From Hirudinaria manillensis (taxonomy: Eukaryota > Annelida > Clitellata > Hirudinida > Hirudinidae): DNA of 64,000 nt. Below are positions 11,801 to 22,800 of this stretch, in pieces. The first letter of the stretch is position 1. Each line of letters opens with the position of its first letter. The notes under the pieces were generated by a model. That model was given only the letters and a program-made list of their open reading frames with translations. It made no database searches and was not told the origin of the DNA. The translations under genes and the position numbers were made by a program. The DNA is taken from contig CM067527.1 of NCBI GenBank assembly GCA_034509925.1, positions 9,122,501 to 9,186,500 on the forward strand, in the 5' to 3' direction.

Positions 11801-14800
11801 TTGAATATTTTGGTTACATAAACAAATTGCACATATTTGGTCAGCAATTAAGTAATGATTTTGTGAATTTAAGAATTGTTATTATATAATTGATGCAACA
11901 ACATGTGAACATAATTTATTGAAAATATTGATTAATTAATATGTTGTTTAAAGCTTCAGTTCAGGATGAATCGATTTTGGAGGAGTCTTTACAGAGTAAC
12001 ACCTGTGTTGAGAAAAAATTGCAACTTATTAAGAAAAATCTTCAGGTTTTATTTAAATTTGGTTGCACTCAGTTGTGATGGTTTAAATTAAAACTGCTGT
12101 AGGACACAAGAAAGACATTTAATTATAATTCTGCTCACAGGAAGTACTTGGAGAGGAAAGGCTGATTGAGATCCTGAAAGAGAGGGATCTCAAAATCTAT
12201 TGGGGAACTGCAACAATAGGAAAGCCACACGTGGCATATTTTGTTCCCATCTGTAAAATAGCAGATCTGTTGGATGCCGGTTGTGAGGTTAGAAACGACA
12301 AAGGATTTACAAAACCTAACTTGACTGTAAATGAGTGCTTTGTTGACTCAATGTTGACATTTTGAATAGATTTTAAATACATACATATATATATATAAAA
12401 ATACTGTGATGATCAATCAAATGTTCAATATATTTGTTAACTGATGTGGTTATGTTGACTGGTCAATTTAAGCAAATATTTCATAAGTATAAAGAAATAA
12501 TATATATATATATATTTTTGTGGGAATTTGTTTTTGAACAATTGATCATAAACAAATGGCAATTAATGATTATTTGATATTTTTAATTGCATTTTGCTTT
12601 GTTATTGTTTGAAAAGATTTTAAATAATATTCCAATATATGGGTTTATTTCAATTTCAGGTCACAATTTTGATGGCAGATCTTCATGCTGTGCTTGACAA
12701 TCTGAAGGTTTCATGGGAACAGGCTCAGTACAGGGCTCAATATTACGAGGAGGTCATCAAGTCCACCCTCAGGTCAATTGGGGTTCCCCTCGAGAAACTC
12801 AAATTTGTCAGGGGCACATCCTACCAGCTTACTGAGTAAGCTTATTAATTAAGTTTTATTAGTTAAATTGTTTTATTGATCAAATGATTGACTGGTTAAT
12901 GATTCAATCCCACAATGCTTATTTTATTGCCTTGAATATTTTTAGAAGTTAAATTGTTTTATCATTATATCAATGTTGTTTCATACTAACCATTTATATA
13001 CAAATAAGTTAATCTCAGTACAGGGTACCTTACCATTCCAGAGTAAGCTGCTATATTGTTACTTGCAATTAATTGTCTTATTGTTTGAAGGAAGTACACG
13101 ATGGATGCGTACAAGTTGTCAACGTTGGTGACCGAACGTGATGCAAAGATAGCAGGAGCTGAGGTTGTAAAACAGGTGGATGAGGCACTCCTCAGTGGTC
13201 TCATGTACCCCGGTCTTCAGGTCTGTTGATTTCAGAGTCAACTGGCGGATTTTATTTAATTTGGTTTAAAAACATGCAACTTTCAAGCATTTTTATTTTA
13301 TTTTTTTGTAAGCTTGTATTATTTTGAAGCTGTTGTGCTTGATTGTATTAATTATTTTTTGTTTTTAATGTAAGAAGGAACAATTCTAGGTTCTGATCAA
13401 TTTGCAAACTTAAATTTCACCTTAACGAATTACTATTTTCAATTATCTATTAAAATGTTCTTGTTGTTCAGGCACTTGATGAAGAATACTTGGGAGTTGA
13501 TGCTCAGATTGGAGGATGTGATCAGAAGAAGATCTTTGAGTTTTCAGAGAAGGTAGCTTTTGATTGTGGTGCATCCTTAGATTCAGAGATTTTGTCAAAG
13601 CTTTTGAATTCATTACTTAACTGAAAAGATGAATACTTAATTACTACTGCTTAGTAGATAATGTGGATTGGATGGTCATATCATTATCTTTATCTACAGA
13701 ACTTGCCAAAGTTGGGATACAAAAAGAGAATCCATCTCATTAATCCCATGGGTAAGTTTAAAACTTAAATGTTATCAGGAATTATTGTTGATGTTCATTA
13801 TCACCATTTGTTATTATTATTATTATTACCTAAAATTCAATTATTAATTAGATTCGATTTTGTTACTTGTATGGAAGAGTAACTGATAACCATTGACAAC
13901 CAACAACACCAAACAATTTCTTTCCAGTGCCAGGACTTACAGGATCAAAAATGAGTTCATCTGAGGAGGATTCAAAGATTGATTTGCTTGACACTGCAGC
14001 TCAGGTTAAGAACAAACTCAAGAAGGCTTTCTGTGAGCCTGGAAATGTTGAGAACAACATCATTCTTTCTCTTGTGAAGTACATAATCTTCAACATAAGA
14101 AAGTTTAAAGGCATGTTTTCTTTTGTCAGTTAATGTATTGATTGATTGTTATGTTGCTATGACTTATATCATAATATAATAATAATAATAGTTAGTTGTT
14201 CTAGTATAAACAATTTTCAATTGTTATTTAAGAGTGGCTTGATGATGCTTTTAGACTATTGTGTGCTTGTTGGCTGCAGCTTTTTCCAACTGTAGAATTT
14301 TTATTTGTTACTGAAAATTATTGGATTTGATTTTTAAATTGTTGCAAAGCTATTTCCATTTCAAACTTCTTCTAAATATATAAATAATGTTAATTCCAAA
14401 ATATATTCGGTATTACAAATTTGGATTAGATATAATAATAATAATAACTTCAACTGACCTTTTAGGAGTTTTTGTGGTGTCCAGGCCTGAAAAGTTTGGT
14501 GGACCAGTAACTTTTGAGAACTATGAATCTCTTGAAAAATCCTTTGCAAACCAAGAGATCCATCCTGGAGACTTGAAGGGTGCTGTGGAAAAATATCTCA
14601 ATGAACTCCTTGAACCAATCAGAGCTGACTTTTCCAATCCTGAGAAGCAGAAACTCATACAATTGGCCTTTAATTCTTTGAAATCAGTCCAGGCAAAAAG
14701 TAAGGTTCACATGTGATTTTAGTTTATTGAATGACTGATTAATTATAAATCCATTTTATTTTTATGACTTTTTTTATGTGAATTTAGTGAAATATTTGTT

Positions 14801-16410
14801 TAAATTGTGCTTTTGTTCATTAATTTCTGAAATTTTTAATCAGGATTGTAAAAGTTGACGTAGTGATATTTAAACAAGATTTGTTAAAATTTTTAACATG
14901 GTAATTGTTATATTGTTGTAAGATGCACTTCAAGATGGTGATGATGTATGCCCTTCAGTTTTGGACCTGAGGATTGGAAGAATTGATGACATGAATGTGG
15001 TATGTTTTAGTTGTTAGGCTGAAGAGCCATTTTTATAATTATACATTTTCATAATTAAAATTAATTATAATATAATTATACATTTATATAATTAAAGAGT
15101 GAAAGTAACTAACAAATTCAAAATTTAAGGAATGTTTAGCATTATAGAACTTTATGTTCCAATCTTAGAAATACAAATGAAGCTGAAAATTTAAAGAGTA
15201 GTTTTTTTTTAAGAAGAAAATCTGTGTTGTGGTGCATTAATATGAAATATTAAATAAAATCTGTTAAATCATGCAGTAAGTTACATATAGTTACAGCATA
15301 TATATATATATATGTTATTATTGTATTTGTGATTTTCTTCTGCTAGCTTGTTGTAATTAATTAAAATCTGACATTTTACAAAAATAGTTTCATATGAAGA
15401 GTTTGACAGACATTTGTAAAATTATTAAGAATCTGACATCAACAATTCTTTGCAAATTACAGCATCCACAAATAAACAGCCACTACGTCATGTCTGTCAA
15501 CTTTGGCGACAAAGGAAATTCCCAAGCAGTATTGGGACTGGCTCATGTTCTAAAAGCTGAAGAGTTGAAGGGCCGTCTAGGAATATTCTTGTGCAATTTG
15601 ACACCAGTCACTCTTAAGGGTGTGGAATCTAAAGCCATGCTTCTCTGTGCCTTTGGAAAGTAATTTCAATTGATTTACATTTTGCTTCCTGTTATTTATT
15701 TAAATATTTATTTGTTTTTAAAACATTCATTGACCAACTCTACCTGCAATATAATTATATCCCGATCCTCAGTGATTTGGGTGGCTTGATTAATTAAAAT
15801 GTGCATTTCAGGTCCAAAGCAGTAGAGCTTCTCTCAGTTCCTGAAGCTTCAAAACCTGGTGACGAAGTTTTTGTGGACGGATTTTGTCAAAAGACTCCAT
15901 TCTCAGAATTAAAAAAGAAAGACTGGGAGAGACTTCAGGTAAAACACAGTTTAACAAACATTGATAAACAGTTGATAGGAGTTTATTGATTGTATAATCA
16001 CAAATGTTGGTGATGCCTAATGTCTTTGTCGAATCTCAACCTTTATTTGGCCACACTGCAGCTAGTTCCATACCCAGTATTTCTGAAATATAGCTATAGA
16101 ATTTTATTGCAACCTAAACTTAACAAATAATTGAAATAATAGTTAGGTGATCAAGCAATAAATAAATTTTTGAAAACAGATATTCCTAAACATTTATTTT
16201 GCTTGTTGGTGGCCTAAAGATCTCCAATAAACTTAGCAGCCCAATTATAAAATTTACTTCTGATATTCCACTCACATTCTTTGCACTTAACCTTTACAGG
16301 CTGACCTCAAAACCAACGAAGACCAGAACGTAATGTGGAGGACCACACCATTGGTGACAAAATTGGGTCCCATCAAGACCAAGCTGTTGAAGAATGTTCC
16401 GATAAAGTGA
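8895..16410 (+). CDS. YARS1: Tyrosyl-tRNA synthetase with two tandem catalytic modules and an EMAPII-like C-terminus (882 aa)
   Basis: Cytoplasmic class I TyrRS, which charges tRNA(Tyr). Exons: 8895-8933, 9019-9165, 9603-9778, 10338-10467, 10651-10731, 10904-10955, 11174-11356, 11516-11749, 11954-12045, 12141-12287, 12660-12835, 13091-13220, 13472-13552, 13700-13751, 13928-14110, 14466-14699, 14923-14999, 15463-15659, 15812-15938, 16300-16410. The total is 2649 nt, an exact multiple of three. Residues 1-347 form a full catalytic and anticodon module: [15 protein letters not shown] with His43, YPGLQALDE, DAQFGG, KMSSS at 216. Residues 348-378 are a linker. Residues 379-712 repeat the whole module, with His408 and KMSSS at 581; the seven exon lengths (147, 176, 130, 81, 52, 183, 234) are identical in both copies. 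Residues 713-882 are the EMAPII-like OB-fold tail seen in animal TyrRS ([21 protein letters not shown]). Animal TyrRS normally has one module (528 aa in human) and dimerises. Here a single chain could be a pseudo-dimer. The intron after exon 15 is GC-AG. Confidence 0.93.
10711..10814 (+). repeat. 56-bp-period direct repeat over an exon-intron boundary
   Basis: Forty-eight bases covering the end of TyrRS exon 5 and its donor (10711-10758) recur almost unchanged at 10767-10814. The second copy holds another GTAAGC donor. Using it would put an in-frame TGA from the retained first donor region into the mRNA, so only the first donor at 10732 yields full-length protein. Confidence 0.85.
11954..12045 (+). 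other. Junction exon linking the two TyrRS modules
   Basis: This 92-nt exon is in phase on both sides. Its 5' end resembles the start of exon 17, the exon leading into the EMAPII tail: the peptide SSVQDES compares with NALQDGD, and the bases after the acceptors are alike. Its 3' end resembles exon 1: [13 protein letters not shown] compares with [13 protein letters not shown]. It therefore looks like a fusion of the old linker exon with a copy of the first exon. It is the physical seam of the duplication. Confidence 0.75.
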
Positions 16411-16474
16411 TGACTTTTATCACTGCAATTGTTAACTTTAATTTTAATGTCGCTACAAATTTGAACGTCTCAAG

Positions 16475-16480
16475 AATAAA
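16475..16480 (+). promoter_or_regulatory. AATAAA poly(A) signal of TyrRS
   Basis: Canonical AATAAA 65 bp beyond the TyrRS TGA at 16408-16410, in the transcript orientation. Confidence 0.7.
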
Positions 16481-17203
16481 GGTGACTAAAAGTCATATTT
16501 AGTAAATGCACCAATCTGAGTCCTGCATCCTCTTTGAACTTTGAAGCACTTCTTCAATGAACGTACCCCATGACCCTCCGACCAATCACAACCCTCCTAA
16601 TCTCATATCATCTCAATCTCCTTAGTTTCTGGTTTATTAGCAAGATTGCCAATGACATCAAAACTACAACTTTGATGGAGATTCAAAGGTTTTCTGGCAA
16701 GGGATAAGCAGCAGATGCAAGCAACAATGCACAAATGACTGGATACTGGCTGAGCAATTTGAAACTACTAAACAACAAAAAATACTTTCTCGAAATAGAT
16801 GTCAAAATATAGGAATATGAGTATACATTGAGACACACGATGAGAAATTGCAGACGACATTCGGTGGTTTCGATTTGCCACCAAACGATTTTAAAGTAAG
16901 TCAAATGATACTGTCGGAATATAAAAAAAATTCCTGGTGTGGTCCAAGCAGCTATGCAAGCGAGATGCAGTGCTAGCAGAAGCATTAACAATGATAAACT
17001 CACAGGATCTTTAGGAACACAACTCGGAAAATACTTGCAGACAAGCAGCGAACGGAGCTAAATTTGTCTAACAACGGATTAACAAAGCCAAATGGAAGAA
17101 CAATGCAATGGAAAATGGACAAAAAATGGATTGTTTGTGCAAATCATTGCAACAGAAATGAAAATAGTAGAAGTGTGGTTGTCCCTCTTTTTTGAATAGG
17201 CAT

Positions 17204-18049
17204 TTACTCCCTGCAGAGGTAATCTCCAATCATGCTGAAGAACTTGAATGAGGCACGCCAATTTTCATCCGAGCACTTCTTCAGAAATTCAGGGTAACGA
17301 GTGAATTTGTGGATGCAAAAGTAGGCAGCGGCCACGATATTCTGAACATTCTCCAGTGGAACGACTCGTGCAGATTCCACCAGGAATTGGAAGAAGTCGG
17401 CACATTTGTCCTCAATGATGCGGGACTGATCCAAGAAGTTTCCCATGTTTGAATTCTCTATGCTATCTTCGAGCTTATCAATTATTTTATTGTAGCAGAG
17501 GAGTATTTTATGGAGTACAAACACTGTAGCGGTGAGCCTCAACAGGTCAGAAACTGAGTCGTCACCTCAAGATTAATTTTTATTTGATTAACGTGGCTAA
17601 TTAAAGTTGCATTAAGATAATCATCTATGGGTGAAAATGAAACCAACCATATTTTGGCTGGAACTGGTTGCTGATTGTATTTTGAACTTCAGCTTTATTG
17701 AAATGGAGCATGGAATCCAGCTCATCAGTAAGCTCCCAATATGTGTAACCATTTGCTGAATCCTGATAATTCGTGGGCCGTTTTATAAAGTAATTTAATT
17801 GTAATTCATCCCACCTAATTTTAATTTGTTAGCTAATTTGATAAAAAAAAAACACACTTTCTGCATTAGTTTGAACAAATCATCCAAGATTGCCTTTGGA
17901 TCTTAAACAAAGAAAGATGAACCATTTAGGTAATAATGAAGAAAATATGGAAGAAGCATTCAGACAAACAGACATCAATATTGAAATTAATAACCTGCTG
18001 GATAGTAAACGTAAGAAGTTTGCAGATCTTCAGCCTTTTCGCCCTCCAT
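17204..18049 (-). CDS. Free-standing PARP4-type vault-interaction (INT) domain protein, 191 aa
   Basis: Exons: 18049-17995, 17901-17858, 17762-17648 and 17565-17204 (55, 44, 115 and 362 nt; 576 in total). Exons 2 and 3 have exactly the lengths and phases of the matching exons of the neighbouring PARP4 gene (21253-21210 and 20668-20554). The protein aligns with the extreme C-terminus of PARP4, the region that binds major vault protein and targets cargo to vault particles in vertebrates. Compare GYTYWELTDELDSML here with the human DGFWKLTPELGLIL, followed by a long helical stretch (LLRLTATVFVLHKI) and a terminal YPEFLKKCSDENW segment like the human YPSICPRLELGNDW. The start Met (MEGEKAEDLQTS) replaces everything upstream: there is no BRCT, PARP, VIT or vWA part. 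It is probably a small vault-binding adaptor or competitor made by tandem duplication of the PARP4 3' exons. The function is inferred. An upstream in-frame stop lies a few codons before the Met. Confidence 0.72.
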
Positions 18050-19859
18050 TTTACTGAAACAACACCTCCTGTACGAGTAATGTGAAGCTCTAGTCTCCAG
18101 ACAAGGCCGTCCTCCGCCTACGCTTATTATGATGCAGACAAAGATTTGGCGGTTAATGTTAGCGCTCTAATTATCAAAGGCAACTCGGTTTTTATTTTAA
18201 ATCAATTACCTACAATTAAAGGAACGTCAACTGCAAAACTGCTCAGTATGCACCAATCCAGCAAAACTCCAGCAAGACACGAACAAACAGGCAACAGCGA
18301 CAATGATTCACTGACGTTTCTGCAAAGGCTAAAAGCAGATCATCGTCGCAGAAAAATTGAGTTGCAGACGATCAAAGTTAAAAATTATTCTCTACATTAC
18401 TTAACATGGTTAATTGTTAAATCATTTAATTAATTAGTAACTCCATTCTAGTAAACATTCCTTTGAATAGTCGTGGATTCTTTTCAAATTGGTAACCAAT
18501 TCTAGAATAAATCGATTTTTGCCTAGTTTGGAGATATATCAGTCAGAAAATATTTCAAAGTGCTAAGTATACTGTATAAATGGGAACATAATTAACATAG
18601 CACATTAACGATGGCCAGTGATATGCGGAGAAAAGGGTCATAAAAGAGCATATCATTTCGGCTTTCCGTAGGGGGACAAAACAGATCTCATACTTTTCAT
18701 CAATAGTCAGGGAAGAGACAAAACCCGCTTGGGGAGGTGGAAGAGTACGATTGTCCTTAAAGGAGGTTGAAAATTTATTTCGGAGGAATTTGACGTCCTT
18801 CAAAAATGATTCCACTCGTGTGAAGACGCTCTGCCATTACTTGACAGCTATTGAATTTTATTAGCTTTTAGGGTGTGCTCCATTGAAACTTTCGCATAAC
18901 ATTAGTCATAGAAAGCAAACAGCGCGATAATGGGGCGTATCCAGCTCCAAACGGAAGGGGAGCGGAGCAAATTTTGTTTCGAGGAGGAGAGTTCGTACGC
19001 ATTATATGCAAAACGAAGTGATAAACTGATTGAAAGTAAACGTCATTTATTAAGAAAATACTTTGAACAGAATTGTTGCAAATTTATTCCACTAATTACT
19101 CAAGCCCATTGACGATTAGCATGGCTGACCCATTTAATCAATAATCATGTTTCTTAGCTATATTTTAATTCTGCCAATCGGGCTAAACGAACGGTCGCTG
19201 TGCTGACAATAAAGCAGTGCCTCAAAAGCAATCTCGGCAGCGCCTATCTAAGGACACGTTTCACTACCACATGCTCCGGTGGCATATTTAGGAGAGAGGA
19301 GGGAGGACCATTGGCATTATTAAAAAAAAAACAATTTTTTGAGCTTGGCGATTAGGGAGGCAAATTCACCTTTAATTTGAATATTTTCACACAGTTATTT
19401 CTGATCTGGTCCCTACCATTGTTAAAGTCTTCGCGATTAATTTTTTGGGCCTAATTAAATATTTAAATTTAATTAAGCAAAGCTAAAATTTTCTCCTTCT
19501 CATATTTGCTTATATTTTTTTTCGTTTTTGGCGTTTGGATGTTTTTACGAGGCAAAAAATTCAAGTTTTAAAATAAGGAGCCTTCCCACCCCCAAGTCTC
19601 TGCCTCCAAAGCTGAGATTCCCCGATAAGTCAATTAGTTGCACTATTCAATGGGTTTAAGGATGATAAGCAATAATATTTTTATATTATAAAAAGCATCA
19701 TATTTGATATTTAAAGTCTTGGACAATGTTTCATCACCATTTCAATATGGTTATTAATCATTCACATAATATAAGCAAGCAGTTTCAAAATGAAAGCTAA
19801 ACAATCACACATAATCCAAGAGATTATTCATATAATCAAAAAATAAAGCCTCATTATCA
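18050..19859. other. Spacer between the INT-only gene and PARP4
   Basis: I support no gene in this 1.8 kb. A plus-strand frame with Met at 18248 reads MHQSSKTPARHEQTGNSDND and runs to a possible donor at 18380, so it could be an orphan first exon. I found no partner exon. The rest holds only short, unconvincing frames. Confidence 0.4.
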
Positions 19860-22800
19860 TCACTCAAGTAATACATAAATTTCCTCATTGGATTCTATAA
19901 ATCTCATGATTTCGTCACATAAAGGATATTTGAAATCTTTAATAAAATTCGGATATTTTGAAATCATATCTATGCAGAAGTACAAAGCAGCCATTAAATC
20001 CTGCATCTCTTTCAAGGAGAAGTACTGCATAATTAGTTTGATATCTGTTTCCTTGATACTGGTCCCGATTATTGCAAACACCATCAAAGTAGCAAAGAAT
20101 CTGGCAAGGTCCATGACATTCCCATCATTTTCAACTGTTTCATACAATTATAAAAAAATTGTTTTTGTATTGATATGGCAATACTAAATTATTCTTTAAC
20201 ATTTAAATATTTGCTATTGTTAAATACTTGAGTTACTTGTTAAAATAAAGTAATTTTCATTGTGTAAATTGTATTTTGGCTTGTTATGATCTTAAAATGA
20301 CTAACATTGACTAAAATAACATTATATAACAGTTAGAAAAAAAACAGCAATGTAGAAGACAAATATAGAAATTAATCATAAGAAAAAAGCTTATAAGCAC
20401 TATTATTTGGATGGAACAATGAAAAATAAATATAATTAATTAACATAAACCAATAGATACTAAGTATCTTTGTACATAACTGGGTTTTTTGACAAAACAT
20501 TAAATTTAACTTTTTAAAAGAAAATATCAACAAATGACAACGCGATAATTTACCGCATATATGAGAGAACTGGCCAACAATGAGTTGCTTAATGAGGAGG
20601 CTGTTGATGCCAAACAAGGCTCCAAGATCTTCATTCAACTCCCAAAACATGTAACCAGTATCCTCGTCCTGAGATGAGGTTCAAAGAAATTTTGAGCAAC
20701 AACATAATACAAATATTTTTGTTTTTAACAACATTTTTCTAAATGATTGCACGTACAAATTTTTGTGCAATATGGTGAAATATACACTAGATTTACAGAA
20801 TTATCGAATTTATTGCACTGAAATCATTATTTTGTGAGAATTTCACAACAAACTTGAAATACACAAAATTATGTTGATCAGCCCCAGATAAAAGATAACT
20901 TTGGAAATTCTGTTATTGTTATTATATTATGTTATTCTGTTATAATTATTTATATATATATATATAAAATATATAAATATTAACTACAGTAAAACCTGCA
21001 AATAAGGGCACCTGAGAATAGGGTAAAACCTGACTTAAGGGCCATTTTTCTAGGAACCGGTTTTACATTTGTTTAACATTTGACACCTGATAAAAGGGAC
21101 AACCTCCTCATGGGGACACTATTGTCATGCAAAATTTAGCAGGTCCCTATAGGCAGATTTTACTGCATTTATATTAAGTTTGATGACATTTAATTAGATT
21201 GGAATCTACCTTCTGAAGTAAAGCTGTCAATTTGCCTCTGATCTCAGGAAATGCTGAAATTGATTTTGTTAAAGCTTAAAGCATTACTATGAGATGAGCA
21301 ACCAGTAATAAAGACAAATTGCATTACTAGATTCTCAAATTTTTATAATTAGATCATTTTAAAAATAAACTTATAGCTTATACTTTTTGCCATATCCTCT
21401 ATGTTGATTTCTTTCTCTTGTTGGTTTTGTTCACAAGTTAATTTTTGTGGTAGTTCTTGAAATAACTTTTGCTGTAATCCTTGAATAAATGCAATCAAAG
21501 ATAAAAATTTCATGGAATTATGTCGAAATTCATTTAATTTCAATTTAATCTGTTTTACTAAGCACCAGATTGTTGCAAACACCATCAGAGTAGCAAAAAT
21601 TCTGGCAAGGTCCATGACATTTCCTTATCATTTCCATATCATTGAAATTGTTGTAGAGCCATTGTAAATCACAGCTAAGGAAGCCTTTTGCTGAGGCAGC
21701 CTTAGCCTCTCAAGGCATCAGATCACAATAAAATCATCATCATCATCATCATCCATACACAAACAATTCACAAATAATTCAAATATGTTGGTATCTAAGG
21801 AAAGTCTGAGGATAAGATCAAGTTATTTAGTGCCTCAGAGCGGTGAATGAGACAAAGCCCAGTATTGATTATCATTGAATCTTTACAATGTTGACTCAAA
21901 ACATTATCCTCACTTGATGATCTAACTGCAATTCCATCTGCTTGAAGCGCTAAAGAAAGAAATCAATTAGATACAAATAAAATATCCAAAATAATTATAT
22001 CGTTGAGTGGCAATTTTTGATAAAAACAAGTGAATAGCAAATTTCATGAAAGTTTTCTATTGATTATGTCTCGTACAATGTCATGTTAAACATTGGCAAC
22101 TTGGCTCAGAACATTATCCTCACCTGGTGATCCAAACTTAATTGATTTTACTGGCACCTCTAAATGAAGAAATTAATTCGATGCTAATAGATAAATCCAA
22201 AATATTGTTTTTGGTACATAAAAACAAGTCTCTAGCAAATTTCATTGAAGCCATCTTGTTGATTATGGCTTGTACAATGTCATGCTAAACATTGGCAACT
22301 TGACTCAAAACAATATTCTTACCTGATGATCGAAGTGAAACTTTTACTGGAACCTCTAAATGAAGAAATTAATTAGATATAAACAAATAAATCAAAAATA
22401 ATGGTTTTATTGTGTTTTAATTATGTTTTAATCTTTAATATGTACAAACAAGCCACGTCACTAGGGAATCATTAAATTGAAGTTACCTTCTTGAATCTTT
22501 GCTGAACATATTAAATCATCAGAATCAGAACTCGACATTACTAAATTAGCAGATGCTAATTGACAATACATTGATTGCTGGTGTTTGAATACTGGATGTG
22601 GTGGCTTTGGTAGTTGTGGTTTCAAGGGAGGTGGTGGTGGTACTAGTCTTGAAGGTGGTGGTGGTACTAGTCCTGAAGGATGTGGTGGCTGTGGTGGTTG
22701 TAGTCTTGAAGGAGGTGGTGGTGGTGGTTGTAATCTTGAAGGAGCTGGTGGTTTAGAAGTGGTCGCTAAAATAAAATGAAATAAATGCAATAAGTGAAAG

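Noticed and set aside
11173-14133. TyrRS region as two separate complete genes
   Set aside because: The first module has no tail, stop or poly(A) signal before the linker exon, and the second has no ATG start in a suitable place. The linker exon joins both in phase.
16683-17003. Minus-strand frame starting with a leucine-rich, signal-peptide-like segment
   Set aside because: It lies just past the stop of the INT-only gene, in its likely 3' UTR. It has no homology and no splice support; hydrophobic runs are common in AT-rich DNA.
22585-22779. Plus-strand Gly/Cys-rich frame
   Set aside because: It is the complement of the PARP4 Pro-rich exon, which is supported by phase and homology.
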